A DNA stretch of 64,000 nt from JADLGL01 sp963732865 (GTDB lineage: Bacteria; Pseudomonadota; Alphaproteobacteria; Rhizobiales; Kaistiaceae). Made by a program: the position numbers and the translations under genes. Location of the stretch: assembly GCA_963732865.1 (NCBI GenBank), contig CAVTBC010000001.1:682001-746000 (forward strand), given 5' to 3'. Each line of letters opens with the position of its first letter. The stretch's first letter is position 1. This document shows positions 9,000-17,684 of this stretch, piece after piece. The notes below the pieces were generated by a model. The model was not told the origin of the DNA. It saw only the letters and a list, made by a program, of their open reading frames with translations, and searched no databases.

Positions 9000-10493
9000 C
9001 TACGCGCTGCTGGGATAGTTCGGGCTTTCGCGAGTAATGACGACGTCATGGACGTGGCTCTCGCGAAGGCCGGACGATGAGATGCGGACGAAGCGGGCGC
9101 GCTCGTTGAGCTCGGTCAGATTGGCAGCGCCGACATAGCCCATGGCGGCGCGGACGCCGCCGACGAGCTGATGCAGGACGGCGGACACCGGTCCCTTGAA
9201 CGGCACCTGCCCCTCGATGCCTTCCGGCACGAGCTTCAGCGTGTCGGTGACCTCGGCCTGGAAATAACGGTCGGCGGAGCCGCGGGCCATGGCGCCGACG
9301 GAACCCATGCCGCGATAGGCCTTATAGGAGCGGCCCTGATGCAGATAGACCTCGCCCGGGCTCTCCTCGGTGCCCGCCAGCAGCGAGCCGATCATCGCGG
9401 CGGAAGCGCCTGCGGCCAATGCCTTGGCAAGATCGCCTGAGAATTTGATTCCGCCGTCGGCGATGATTGGAATGCCTGCCTTCTGGCCGACCTCGACGGC
9501 GTCCATGATCGCCGTCAGCTGCGGCACGCCAACACCGGCGACGACACGCGTGGTGCAGATCGAGCCCGGACCGATGCCGACTTTCACCGCGTCGGCGCCA
9601 GCGTCGATGAGGGCCCGCGTGCCGTCGGCGGTGGCGACATTGCCGGCGATGACCTCGACGCTGTTGGACAGGCGCTTGACGCTTTCGACCTGCTCCAGCA
9701 CCCGGGCGGAATGGCCGTGCGCTGTATCGACGACGATGACGTCGACACCTGCGTCGATCAGCTGTTCGGAGCGGGTGAAGCCTTCCTTGCCGACGCTGGT
9801 GGCGGCGGCGACGCGAAGGCGGCCTTGCGCATCTTTCACGGCGTCCGGGTTGAGTTGGCTCTTCTCGATGTCCTTGACGGTGATGAGGCCGACGCAGCGA
9901 TAGGCATCATCAACAACCAGCAATTTCTCGATGCGGTGTTGATGGAGGAGACGCTTGGCCTCGGTCTGGTCAACCGACTCCGTCACGGTGATGAGACGTT
10001 CACGCGTCATCAACTCCGATACCGGTTGGGCCGGATCGGAGGCAAAACGCACATCGCGATTGGTGAGGATGCCGAGCAGCTTGCCGGGGCCCTTGCCATT
10101 GCCCTGGACCACCGGAATGCCGGAGATGTTGTACCGGCTCATCAGCGCCAGCGCCTCTGCGAGGCTCGCTTCCGGGCCGATGGTGACGGGATTGACCACC
10201 ATGCCGGATTCGAACTTCTTGACCTGACGCACCGCTTCGGCCTGCGCCTCCGGGGTCATGTTGCGATGGATGACGCCGATGCCGCCAGCCTGGGCCATGG
10301 CGATGGCCAGGCGGGTTTCGGTGACGGTGTCCATCGCCGCCGACATGATCGGCAGATGGAGTTCGATCGAGCGGGTAAGACGGGTGCGAACGTCGGCTTC
10401 GGCGGGCATAACCCGCGACGGCCCGGGAAGAAGGAGAACGTCGTCGAAGGTCAGCGCGTCGCCGCCGGAAGAAGTTTCGATGATGGTAGCCAT
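9000..10493 (-). CDS. guaB: Inosine-5'-monophosphate dehydrogenase
   Basis: Oxidises IMP to XMP with NAD+, the rate-limiting step toward GMP. At 497 residues it is full length: a TIM barrel with two CBS modules inserted at about 100-215, the active-site loop GIGPGSICTTR with Cys313, and the flap region YRGMGSVGAM. A GGAG site sits just before the start. It is the first gene of the guaB-rsmB-mtnN-secreted protein-guaA block. The 225-base gap to the divergent MFS gene must hold the promoter, but no box was clear enough to call. Confidence 0.97.
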   Translation of the reverse strand: MATIIETSSGGDALTFDDVLLLPGPSRVMPAEADVRTRLTRSIELHLPIMSAAMDTVTETRLAIAMAQAGGIGVIHRNMTPEAQAEAVRQVKKFESGMVVNPVTIGPEASLAEALALMSRYNISGIPVVQGNGKGPGKLLGILTNRDVRFASDPAQPVSELMTRERLITVTESVDQTEAKRLLHQHRIEKLLVVDDAYRCVGLITVKDIEKSQLNPDAVKDAQGRLRVAAATSVGKEGFTRSEQLIDAGVDVIVVDTAHGHSARVLEQVESVKRLSNSVEVIAGNVATADGTRALIDAGADAVKVGIGPGSICTTRVVAGVGVPQLTAIMDAVEVGQKAGIPIIADGGIKFSGDLAKALAAGASAAMIGSLLAGTEESPGEVYLHQGRSYKAYRGMGSVGAMARGSADRYFQAEVTDTLKLVPEGIEGQVPFKGPVSAVLHQLVGGVRAAMGYVGAANLTELNERARFVRISSSGLRESHVHDVVITRESPNYPSSA

Positions 10494-10718
10494 GCCAAAC
10501 TCCGGAAAAGCTACCAGCTCCGTCGGTTTTCGGCCGCGGCGAATGGCGCTTCAGATGAAGGTTGGCGGCGGTGATTAGCATGCGGCTACGATTCGCGAAA
10601 GCCCGCCCGGCGTGACAGGCCGGCGCGGGAGCAGGCTGGTTCCTGGACCAACCCATCCTATCGTGCCAGAAACCCGTGCAACCTAGCCGCGCCCGTCCAG
10701 GCTGGGCTATTCCAGGCC

Positions 10719-12143
10719 ATGATCCCCGATCGCATCCTCCTGCCGCTCATCGTCGCCAGCGCCCTCTTCATGGAGACGCTGGACTCGACCGTGCTCGCGA
10801 CCTCACTGCCCGCGATCGCTGCCGATTTCGGCGAAAGCCCAATTCACCTCAAACTGGCGCTGACGAGCTACCTGTTGTCGCTCGCCGTCTTCATCCCTGC
10901 ATCGGGCTGGGTGGCGGACCGCTTCGGCGCCCGCAACGTCTTCCGCGTGGCGCTGCTGATCTTCATCCTCGCCTCGATCGCCTGCGGCCTGTCCACCTCG
11001 ATCGGCGAGATCGTGGCGGCCCGCGTCGCCCAGGGAATTGGCGGCGCCATGATGGTGCCGGTCGGCCGACTTGTCATCCTGCGATCGGTGAAGAAATCCG
11101 AACTGGTCGGCGCGCTTGCCTGGTTCACCGTGCCCGCCCTGCTGGGTCCGGTCCTTGGGCCGCCGCTGGGCGGCTTCATCACCACCTATTTCGACTGGCG
11201 CTGGATCTTCTGGATCAACGTGCCGGTGGGCCTTCTCGGCATCTTGCTGGCCACCCTCTTCTTCCCCGACATCCGCGGCGAGCTGCGCGAGAAGTTCGAC
11301 GGGCGTGGCTTCTTGCTCGCAGGCGTCGGGCTTGCCACCTTCGTCACCGGCCTGACCACGATCGGCCTCGGCGTCCTGCCGGCCGGCTGGGTGGTGGGCC
11401 TCGTCGCCATCGGCATCTCGCTGCTGGCAGGCTATGTCTGGCACAGCCGACGGGTGGCCAACCCGATCCTCGACCTCCGCCTGCTGCGCCTGGTGACGTT
11501 TCGCAGCAGCTTCACTGGCGGTCTCCTCTTCCGCATCGGCGTCGGCGCCCTGCCCTTCCTGCTGCCACTCCTGCTTCAGCTCGCCTTCGGGATGACGCCG
11601 TTCGAATTGGGGATGATTACGCTGGCGACGGCGGCCGGTTCGATGGCGATGAAATTCATCGCTGCCCCGATCCTGCGGCGGCTCGGCTTCAAGACCGTCC
11701 TGATCGCGACGGCGTTGATCGCATCCGTCTTCACGCTGACGCTCATCGCCTTCACGTCGTCCACGCCGGTCGGGGTGATGGTCGCGGTTCTGCTCGTCGG
11801 CGGCTTCTTCCGCTCCCTGCAGTTCACTAGCCTCAATTCCATCGCCTATGACGAGGTACCTGCGAACCGGATCAGCCGGGCTTCGGCGATGATGTCGGTG
11901 ATGCAGCAGCTGGGGGTGAGTATCGGCATCAGCGTTGCTGCGATCAGCCTGACGCTGACCTCCGGCGGCGATCCAGTCGTCCGTTCGGATTTCGCCATCC
12001 CGTTTGTGGTGATCGCCCTCATCGCGGCGTCGTCGACATTGGTCTATCGCCGGCTGCCGGCCAATGCCGGGTCCGAGATGTCGGGCCACCGCAGGCCGGT
12101 GCTTACCGAGACCGATGTGATTGAAGTGCCGGAGCCGCGCTAG
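10719..12143 (+). CDS. MFS multidrug exporter, DHA2 (14-TM) family
   Basis: The 474-residue integral membrane protein has the drug:H+ antiporter pattern: LDSTVLATSLPAIAADF in TM1 (motif D1), WVADRFGARNVF (motif A), RVAQGIGGAMMVPVGRL (motif B), and GPVLGPPLGGFITTYFDWRWIFWINVP (motif C region), with 14 predicted spans. It should export hydrophobic toxic compounds using the proton gradient. It converges on rlmE with a four-base overlap and is divergent from guaB. Confidence 0.9.
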   Translation: MIPDRILLPLIVASALFMETLDSTVLATSLPAIAADFGESPIHLKLALTSYLLSLAVFIPASGWVADRFGARNVFRVALLIFILASIACGLSTSIGEIVAARVAQGIGGAMMVPVGRLVILRSVKKSELVGALAWFTVPALLGPVLGPPLGGFITTYFDWRWIFWINVPVGLLGILLATLFFPDIRGELREKFDGRGFLLAGVGLATFVTGLTTIGLGVLPAGWVVGLVAIGISLLAGYVWHSRRVANPILDLRLLRLVTFRSSFTGGLLFRIGVGALPFLLPLLLQLAFGMTPFELGMITLATAAGSMAMKFIAAPILRRLGFKTVLIATALIASVFTLTLIAFTSSTPVGVMVAVLLVGGFFRSLQFTSLNSIAYDEVPANRISRASAMMSVMQQLGVSIGISVAAISLTLTSGGDPVVRSDFAIPFVVIALIAASSTLVYRRLPANAGSEMSGHRRPVLTETDVIEVPEPR

Positions 12144-12826
12144 CCGCCTTTGAAGTCGCGGGCGAGGAGATAGAGCTCGACCGATTCCTGCCGGCTCGAC
12201 TTCGGTTTGACATGGGCCACGGTGCGGAATCGCTGCTTCAGCGCTGCCAGCAGCGCTGCGTCCAAGCCGCCGCGAAACACCTTGGCCAGGAAATGTCCGC
12301 CGGGCGCCAGCGCCTCGGTGATGAAGTCGGCGGCTGCTTCGTAGAGGTGAGCCGTGCGCAGAGCGTCGGTCTGGCGATGGCCGATCGTCGGCGCGGCCAT
12401 GTCGGAGAGGATGACATCTGCCTTGGCGCCGCCGAGCGCAGCGTGAAGCAGCTCGGGCGCGTCCTCGTCGAGGAAGTCCTTCTGCATGATGGTGACGCCC
12501 GGGATCGGATCCATCGGCAGAACATCGATGGCGACGACGAGCGGCGTCTCAGGCAGCGAACCGACCCGCTGCGCGGCCACTTGTGACCAGCCGCCGGGCG
12601 CGGCGCCTAAGTCCACCACGCGCTTGCCGGGGGCCAGAATGCCGAAGCGATCGTCGATCTCGATCAGCTTGTAAGCCGAGCGTGCGCGATAGCCCTCGCG
12701 CTTGGCGCGGGCGACATAGGGGTCGTTGAGCTGACGTTCGAGCCAGCGCGTCGACGATGGCCGCCGCCCCTTCGACGTCTTGACGCGGACCGTCAATGTT
12801 CGTGCGCCGGAGCCGCCCTTAGACAT
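12140..12826 (-). CDS. rlmE: 23S rRNA (uridine-2552-2'-O) methyltransferase
   Basis: Starting at 12826 (MSKGGSGARTLTVRVK) the 228-residue enzyme has the FtsJ/RrmJ features: KLIEIDDRFGILAPGKRVVDLGAAPGGWSQ is the SAM site, VILSDMAAPTIGH carries the catalytic Asp, and FLAKVFRGG holds the catalytic Lys. It methylates the A-loop of 23S rRNA late in 50S assembly. The start overlaps the ppx stop by eight bases, which fixes the start choice and implies translational coupling. The basic N-terminal extension is normal for alphaproteobacteria. Confidence 0.93.
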   Translation of the reverse strand: MSKGGSGARTLTVRVKTSKGRRPSSTRWLERQLNDPYVARAKREGYRARSAYKLIEIDDRFGILAPGKRVVDLGAAPGGWSQVAAQRVGSLPETPLVVAIDVLPMDPIPGVTIMQKDFLDEDAPELLHAALGGAKADVILSDMAAPTIGHRQTDALRTAHLYEAAADFITEALAPGGHFLAKVFRGGLDAALLAALKQRFRTVAHVKPKSSRQESVELYLLARDFKGG

Positions 12827-14117
12827 TGGCGCCCACCGTGCTTGCCTCGGCGGCGGGTCTCGCGCCGCCACGACGACGGCGACGGCGCTTGCGGCGCCAA
12901 ACACCATCCGCGCTCATCAACTCGTCCAGGATGCCCTCGCGCAGGCCGCGATCGGCGACGCGCATGCGGTCACAATGCCAACGCCGGCGCACCGCTTCCA
13001 AGATCGCGCAGCCGGCCAGCACGAGATCGGCGCGGTCGCGGCCGATGCACGGATTGGCGACGCGTGCCTCGTAATCGGCGGCGCGCAACTGATCGATCAT
13101 TGCCCCGATTTCGAAATCGCTCATCCACAAGCCGTCGACGCGGCGGCGGTCGTAGTGCTCAAGGCCAAGATGCACTCCGGCGAGCGTCGTCACCGTCCCC
13201 GACGTGCCGAGCATGTGCATGCCGCCCTCGGCGACGGCGGCGTCGAGCGCCTCGACTTCCGGGAACTGGTTCAGCAATTCGGCGACCTCGGACACCATCG
13301 CCTCGAATATGGTGTCGTCGACATGATGGCCGCCATGCCGCTCGGACAGGCTGACGACGCCCAAGGGGAGCGACTGCCAGGCGCGGATCGAGTCCGCGAT
13401 CCGGCGCCGCGGTCCCTGCTTCGTCTCTCTAAAATCGAGCCACACCAATTCGCTCGAACCGCCGCCGATGTCGAACAGGATCGCGCCAGCGGCCGTCGAG
13501 TCGATGAGCGAAGCGCAGCCGGCCGCCGCCAAGCGCGCCTCGGTCTGCCGCGATACGATCTCCAATTCGAGGCCGGTTTCCTCGCGAACGCGGGCGATGA
13601 ATTCCGTCCCGTTCTCGGCGAGACGACAGGCCTCGGTCGCGATCAGGCGGGCGCGATGAACGTGGCGGCGCTCAAGCTTGCCGCGGCAGACCTTCAGCGC
13701 CGAGATGGCGCGTTCCATGGCCGCCTCGGACAAGCGCCCGGTCCGGCCGATGCCTTCGCCCAGCCTGACGATGCGCGAGAAGGAATCGACGACGCGGAAG
13801 CCGCGTTCGAGCGGCACGGCGACGAGCAGTCGACAGTTGTTCGTGCCGAGGTCGAGTGCCGCGTAGTAACGCTGCTCGGGCGCCGGCCGGACGGCCGGCT
13901 CTGCGGCAGCTGCGATGGCGTGGCCTGCCGCGGGCGCCGCTCTTGCCGCACGCACGGCCTTGCCGTTGCGGCGTCCGCGACGGCGCCGGCCCTTCCGGCT
14001 TGCCGGTGGCCGTGCCGCTTCATCCGATGAATGTTCGCCGTCAGGCCCGGTTGCCGCGGAGCCATGCACGGCGGACAATTCACGGCCTGTCTCGGACAAG
14101 CCTTCGTCCGTTTCCAA
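12819..14117 (-). CDS. Ppx/GppA phosphatase family protein (exopolyphosphatase or pppGpp phosphohydrolase)
   Basis: The 432-residue product begins with a low-complexity basic region (about 1-80, with RKGRRRRGRRNGK) and then the ASKHA-fold phosphatase: YYAALDLGTNNCRLLVA, the loop ILFDIGGGSSELVW, and LGTSGTVTTLAGV. This family splits polyphosphate or converts pppGpp to ppGpp, and the sequence does not decide between them. The pairing with rlmE, with an eight-base overlap, is common in Hyphomicrobiales. The C-terminal end is also basic (KRRRRRRGG). Confidence 0.88.
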   Translation of the reverse strand: METDEGLSETGRELSAVHGSAATGPDGEHSSDEAARPPASRKGRRRRGRRNGKAVRAARAAPAAGHAIAAAAEPAVRPAPEQRYYAALDLGTNNCRLLVAVPLERGFRVVDSFSRIVRLGEGIGRTGRLSEAAMERAISALKVCRGKLERRHVHRARLIATEACRLAENGTEFIARVREETGLELEIVSRQTEARLAAAGCASLIDSTAAGAILFDIGGGSSELVWLDFRETKQGPRRRIADSIRAWQSLPLGVVSLSERHGGHHVDDTIFEAMVSEVAELLNQFPEVEALDAAVAEGGMHMLGTSGTVTTLAGVHLGLEHYDRRRVDGLWMSDFEIGAMIDQLRAADYEARVANPCIGRDRADLVLAGCAILEAVRRRWHCDRMRVADRGLREGILDELMSADGVWRRKRRRRRRGGARPAAEASTVGANV

Positions 14118-14396
14118 CAGCGATATCCCCCGGCCGCGCGACGCTGAGGGCGATAGTCCTTGGCGCGCAGCCTGTTCGTTCCAGTTGGGACGACTGTAGC
14201 AAAGTCCACGCCTGTCACAAAGCCAGGGCGGAAGCCCGGGAATCCGAGGCCTATCGGGGCACGAATCCGGCCTGAGGCGTGGCGACTTGTCGCGGATTAC
14301 GGCTCCAGGACTTGATCCAGCGCAAATCGCGATGGTCTGACCCGCTCCATAGTGACGGCATAGAGAGAGCTAACCGTTCCAACACGGAGCAAAGAG

Positions 14397-14849
14397 ATGA
14401 ACGCCGTTACCGCAACCGATTTTCACACCCTCACCAAGACCGCTACTGTCGTCGTTGACCGCACCGCCGTCGCGCAGAAGGCGCAGACCGCTCTCCACCC
14501 GGCCGTATTCGGCTTCGCGATCGGCGCCTACGCTCTGATGGTCGCCGCCTTCTGGGTCGGCTTCCTCGCTTCCGAGCCCACTTTCGGCATCTCGATGGCG
14601 ATTGTCGCCGTGTGCTTCGCCGGCTACTTCGGCGTTCCGCTCATCATGCTTCGCGACACCAACAAGTTCTGGCGCCGCCACGGCAAGGCCCCGGAGGCCG
14701 CCGGCACGTTCCGGCACTTCCTGAACACGGGCATTGAGACCGCCTCCGGTCGCGTCTCGGGGATCGGCGCCGTCGCTCTCGTCACCACCGTTCCGCTGTG
14801 CCTCGCCGCCGGCGCTATTGTCTTCGCCATCATCCGGCATGTGGTCTAG
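14397..14849 (+). CDS. Small integral membrane protein of unknown function
   Basis: A 150-residue protein with an N-terminal soluble stretch of about 35 residues, two close hydrophobic spans (FGFAIGAYALMVAAFWVGFL and the SMAIVAVCFAGYFGVPLIML region), a hydrophilic middle with FWRRHGKAPEAAGTF, and a third span near the C-terminus. I do not recognise a named family. It stands alone between the ppx promoter region and the convergent cytochrome gene. Its ATG follows GGAGCAAAGAG. Confidence 0.65.
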   Translation: MNAVTATDFHTLTKTATVVVDRTAVAQKAQTALHPAVFGFAIGAYALMVAAFWVGFLASEPTFGISMAIVAVCFAGYFGVPLIMLRDTNKFWRRHGKAPEAAGTFRHFLNTGIETASGRVSGIGAVALVTTVPLCLAAGAIVFAIIRHVV

Positions 14850-14875
14850 GCCAGTCAGGCCGAGGGCGTCGTCTC

Positions 14876-15193
14876 CTACAGCGTCTTTAGGTAGGTGATG
14901 ACGTCCTCGATCTGATCCGGAGCGAATACGAATTCGGGCATGGCCGGGTGCCCCGTCATAATTCCCTCGGCCAGGGCTTCGGCCAAATCTTCCACCGGGT
15001 ACAGTTCATGAAGTTGGCGGAACGGTGGAGCCGCCGGAAGCGGGCTGAGGCCCGTTTCCCCGACGGCATGACAGCGGCTGCAATTGGCTTCAACCAGCGC
15101 CAGCCCCCTCGCCACACTCGCCTGATTGTCGGCGCGGTTACATCCCGCGCAAAGAATGGCGGCGCCGAGAAACGCCCATTTTGCTGCTTTCAA
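14876..15193 (-). CDS. c-type cytochrome, lipoprotein form
   Basis: I start it at the TTG at 15193, because GGAGGAA lies just upstream and the resulting N-terminus (KAAKWAFLGAAILCAGC) is a clean lipoprotein signal with the lipobox cysteine. An upstream in-frame ATG would add 23 residues with no signal character. The 105-residue product has the haem-binding CSRCH motif and a distal Met in HPAMPEF, then a C-terminal helix ending VITYLKTL, as in class I cytochromes. It should carry electrons while anchored to a membrane face in the periplasm. Confidence 0.85.
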   Translation of the reverse strand: MKAAKWAFLGAAILCAGCNRADNQASVARGLALVEANCSRCHAVGETGLSPLPAAPPFRQLHELYPVEDLAEALAEGIMTGHPAMPEFVFAPDQIEDVITYLKTL

Positions 15194-15286
15194 TTTCTTC
15201 CTCCACCAAGCCGATCGTTGTACTCCAAGGGACCAGCTAACGCGGCGGGGGCCGGGCGGCATTGATTTCCCACAAGGTCGGGCGGG

Positions 15287-16744
15287 TTATTGGTTGACCC
15301 TGTCGATAAACCAACGGGTCAGTTCGACCCACACCTGATCCTTCTCCGCCGCATCTTCCACGCCATGCTCGATGTTGGGATTGTCGTTGATCTCAACCAC
15401 GAAGATGCCGTCCGGCGTTTCCTTGATATCGACGCCGTAGAGCCCGTCGCCAATCATCTGGGCGGCGCGCAGGCCGATATCGATCACCGCCGGCGGCGCA
15501 TCGGCCAGGCTGATCGGCGTGAAGCCGCCTTCGGTCGCCTTGCCATCCTGACCGTGCTTGACGATCTGCCAATGGCCCCGCGCCATGCGGTATTGCACGA
15601 CGAAGAGCGGCTTGCCGCCGAGTACGCCGAGCCGCCAGTCGAAACTGGTGGGAGCAAAGGCCTGGGCGAGGATGAGGTCGGTATCGGCCAACCAGCGCCT
15701 GGCGAGCGATTCATATTCCTCGATGGTCTCGACCTTGCTCACGCCGCGGCTGAAAGACGAGTTGGGGATCTTGAGAACCATGGGAAAGCCGAGCTCGCCA
15801 GCAACGCGCCCGAGATCACTGACCGAACCGATGATCGAGGTCGGCAGAACCGGGATGCCGTTGGCGCTCAGCAACTCGTGCAAATAGATCTTGTTGGTGC
15901 AGCGGATCATCGAGATCGGGTCGTCGATGACCGGCATCCCCTCCTGCATCGCGCGGCGGGCGAAGCGGTAGGTGTGGTTGTCGATCGACGTCGTCTCGCG
16001 GATGAACAAGGCATCGAATTCCGCCAGCCGGCCAAGATCGCGCCGGGTGATCGGTTCAACTTCGGCGCCGAGCTTTTCCGCCACGCGCGCCCAATGTTTG
16101 AGCGTCTTGAAGGTCGAAGGCGGCATCTTCTCAGCCGGATCGTAGAGCGTCGCGAAAGAGTAGCGCGACGGCGTGCGCTCCTTGCGCGACCGCCATTCGC
16201 GGGTCGTGTGCCGCTGCAGCGCCTGATGGAAGAAGCGCAGTTCCTGATCTTTCAGCCGGGTCACTGGGATCGGGGCGAGCCGGCGCAAGGTCGGCCGCTC
16301 GCTCTTGTCGATCGTGACTTCAAGGGCCGGACAGCGGAACCAATCGAAAAGCAGCTTGCCGAACCGGTCGAAGCGCTTGTCGCCATCGATCATGCCGAAC
16401 ATGACGAGCATCCGCTCTGGCAGATCCTCGTGGTCACCGCCGACAGCCCGCATCAACGCGTCCTCGAGCTCCGGTACGGCCTGCGCGTAGAGCTGGCGGC
16501 TGCCGAGGTCGATCATCGCTTCGACGGAGGGGATGACCCGATGGCCGCGCGCTTCCGCCAGCAGCGAGCAATAATAGCCGCGGCTTTGATAGGCGAAGGA
16601 GCGGGAGAGATTGATGATCTTGGGCCGGCTGCCCTGAAACAGCTGCGGCCGCGCGAGATAGTCGCGGGTGGTGATCAGCTTGTGCGGGGTGGCCGCATTG
16701 TCGAAGTCACGCAGCGAATTGACCAGGATCAGCCAGTTCGACAT
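15287..16744 (-). CDS. RimK-like ATP-grasp ligase with RLAN N-terminal domain
   Basis: The 485-residue protein has a RimK-like ATP-grasp N-terminal (RLAN) type domain (about 1-180, opening MSNWLILVNSLRDFD) followed by an ATP-grasp core: FPMVLKIPNSSFSRGVSKVE (ATP lysine), DWRLGVLGGKPLFVVQYRM, and YGVDIKETPDGIFVVEINDNPN, where the Asp/Glu/Asn bind Mg-ATP. RimK relatives add amino acids to carboxylates. Proteins of this branch often stand next to or fused with a GNAT acetyltransferase, and here the GNAT remnant lies 26 bases upstream on the same strand. The substrate is unknown. Confidence 0.85.
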   Translation of the reverse strand: MSNWLILVNSLRDFDNAATPHKLITTRDYLARPQLFQGSRPKIINLSRSFAYQSRGYYCSLLAEARGHRVIPSVEAMIDLGSRQLYAQAVPELEDALMRAVGGDHEDLPERMLVMFGMIDGDKRFDRFGKLLFDWFRCPALEVTIDKSERPTLRRLAPIPVTRLKDQELRFFHQALQRHTTREWRSRKERTPSRYSFATLYDPAEKMPPSTFKTLKHWARVAEKLGAEVEPITRRDLGRLAEFDALFIRETTSIDNHTYRFARRAMQEGMPVIDDPISMIRCTNKIYLHELLSANGIPVLPTSIIGSVSDLGRVAGELGFPMVLKIPNSSFSRGVSKVETIEEYESLARRWLADTDLILAQAFAPTSFDWRLGVLGGKPLFVVQYRMARGHWQIVKHGQDGKATEGGFTPISLADAPPAVIDIGLRAAQMIGDGLYGVDIKETPDGIFVVEINDNPNIEHGVEDAAEKDQVWVELTRWFIDRVNQ

Positions 16745-16770
16745 AGCCGATCTACCGGGGGGAACTCGCC

Positions 16771-17314
16771 CTAATGGGCGAGTTGAAGAGCGTGGCCAAT
16801 ATTTGTGTTGCCCTCAGCGGGAGCGAAGTCTTTGACCATGCGGATGGCACTGGCGCCATCGGAATAATAGTTCGGCACGGTTGCAAAGACCCGGTAGCCG
16901 TCGCGGCGGTAACGCGCAAGCAGCCGCGTGTTGTCTTCACGAATCTAGCCGGACGCCGCGATAGCCGCCGTCTTTCGCCGCCTGTTCTATCGCATCGAAA
17001 AGGCGCCAGGCCGCTCCCCTGCCGCCATGCTCCGGCAGCACGGCCAAAGAGGCAAAGCGGACATAGGGCGAGCCGCGCCTGACAAAGCCGAGAGCGTAGC
17101 CGCAGATGGCGGCGCCAGATGTGTTTGGGGTGGCGACGAATAGAAGGCTATGGCCGCGCACATGGCGGCGAAACGACCTTGCATCCATCAGCAGGCCGCC
17201 ATAGGCGGTCGGATCGAAGGCCGCTTTTTCGATGGCCGCGAGGTCGGCTATGTCGTCAATCTGCGCCGGCCGCACAAGATAGGGCGGCGGACGGTCGGGA
17301 GCAATACTGGGCAT
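16771..17314 (-). pseudogene. GNAT acetyltransferase, frameshifted
   Basis: From the ATG at 17314 the reading frame gives a GNAT domain: LVRPAQIDDIADLAAIE, the beta-4 strand AICGYALGFVRRG, and the acetyl-CoA loop LAVLPEHGGRGAAWRLF. It stops at 16937 right after GYRGVRLDS. The expected ending (IREDNTRLLARYRRDGYRVF, then VPNYYSDG and a Met-Val-Lys stretch) is intact in another frame up to 16771. The break is at about 16942-16946. The easiest repair is restoring one AG in CTAGAG, so this looks like loss of two bases from a dinucleotide repeat. It precedes the RimK-like gene, its usual partner. Confidence 0.75.
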
Positions 17315-17483
17315 CCTCACGTTTTTCAGCCGAGAAATCAGCGCGTTGACGGCGACTCGGCTTCTGCCGGGCAACGGGCAAACCGATGCACATTGAACAA
17401 CAGAATTGGTTGCCTGTCTTGCCCAATACAAGCGCCCGACGATTTCTGAACAACCGCCGCATTGGCGGCGTATCGCTGGCGGC

Positions 17484-17600
17484 TCAAATCAAACGCGTTC
17501 CGAAATAGGCGAACAGTCCCGCCAGGATGATGGTCAGCAGGGCGAGGCTCACCACCAGGCCCGGAGTGATTGCTATTTTGCGTCGCAGGAAATTGGGCAA
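17484..17600 (-). CDS. Possible 38-residue single-span membrane protein
   Basis: A TTG at 17600 follows GGAGGG with good spacing and opens PNFLRRKIAITPGLVVSLAL, continuing as a hydrophobic helix ending LFAYFGTRLI. A basic stretch before one transmembrane span is typical of small inner-membrane proteins. The in-frame ATG at 17669 would begin inside the hairpin and give an implausible Arg-rich start. It lies downstream of the desaturase gene on the same strand, but I cannot link it to a family. Confidence 0.4.
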   Translation of the reverse strand: MPNFLRRKIAITPGLVVSLALLTIILAGLFAYFGTRLI

Positions 17601-17658
17601 AAGCCCTCCGCGGGACGCGCTGGTCCCTGTTCGAGAAAGATAGCGGACACGGTGACGG

Positions 17659-17679
17659 GGCGAGCGCAAAACGCTCGCC
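17659..17679 (-). terminator. Hairpin just after the desaturase gene
   Basis: GGCGAGCG (17659-17666) and CGCTCGCC (17672-17679) form an 8-bp stem with a CAAAA loop, six bases past the desaturase stop. The minus strand has no U run after it, so it may protect the mRNA 3' end instead of stopping transcription outright. Confidence 0.4.
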
Positions 17680-17684
17680 GGTGA

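Noticed and set aside
10803..12089. Long minus-strand open frame inside the MFS gene
   Set aside because: It is an Arg/Asp/His-rich mirror of a GC-rich coding region and has no protein family character.
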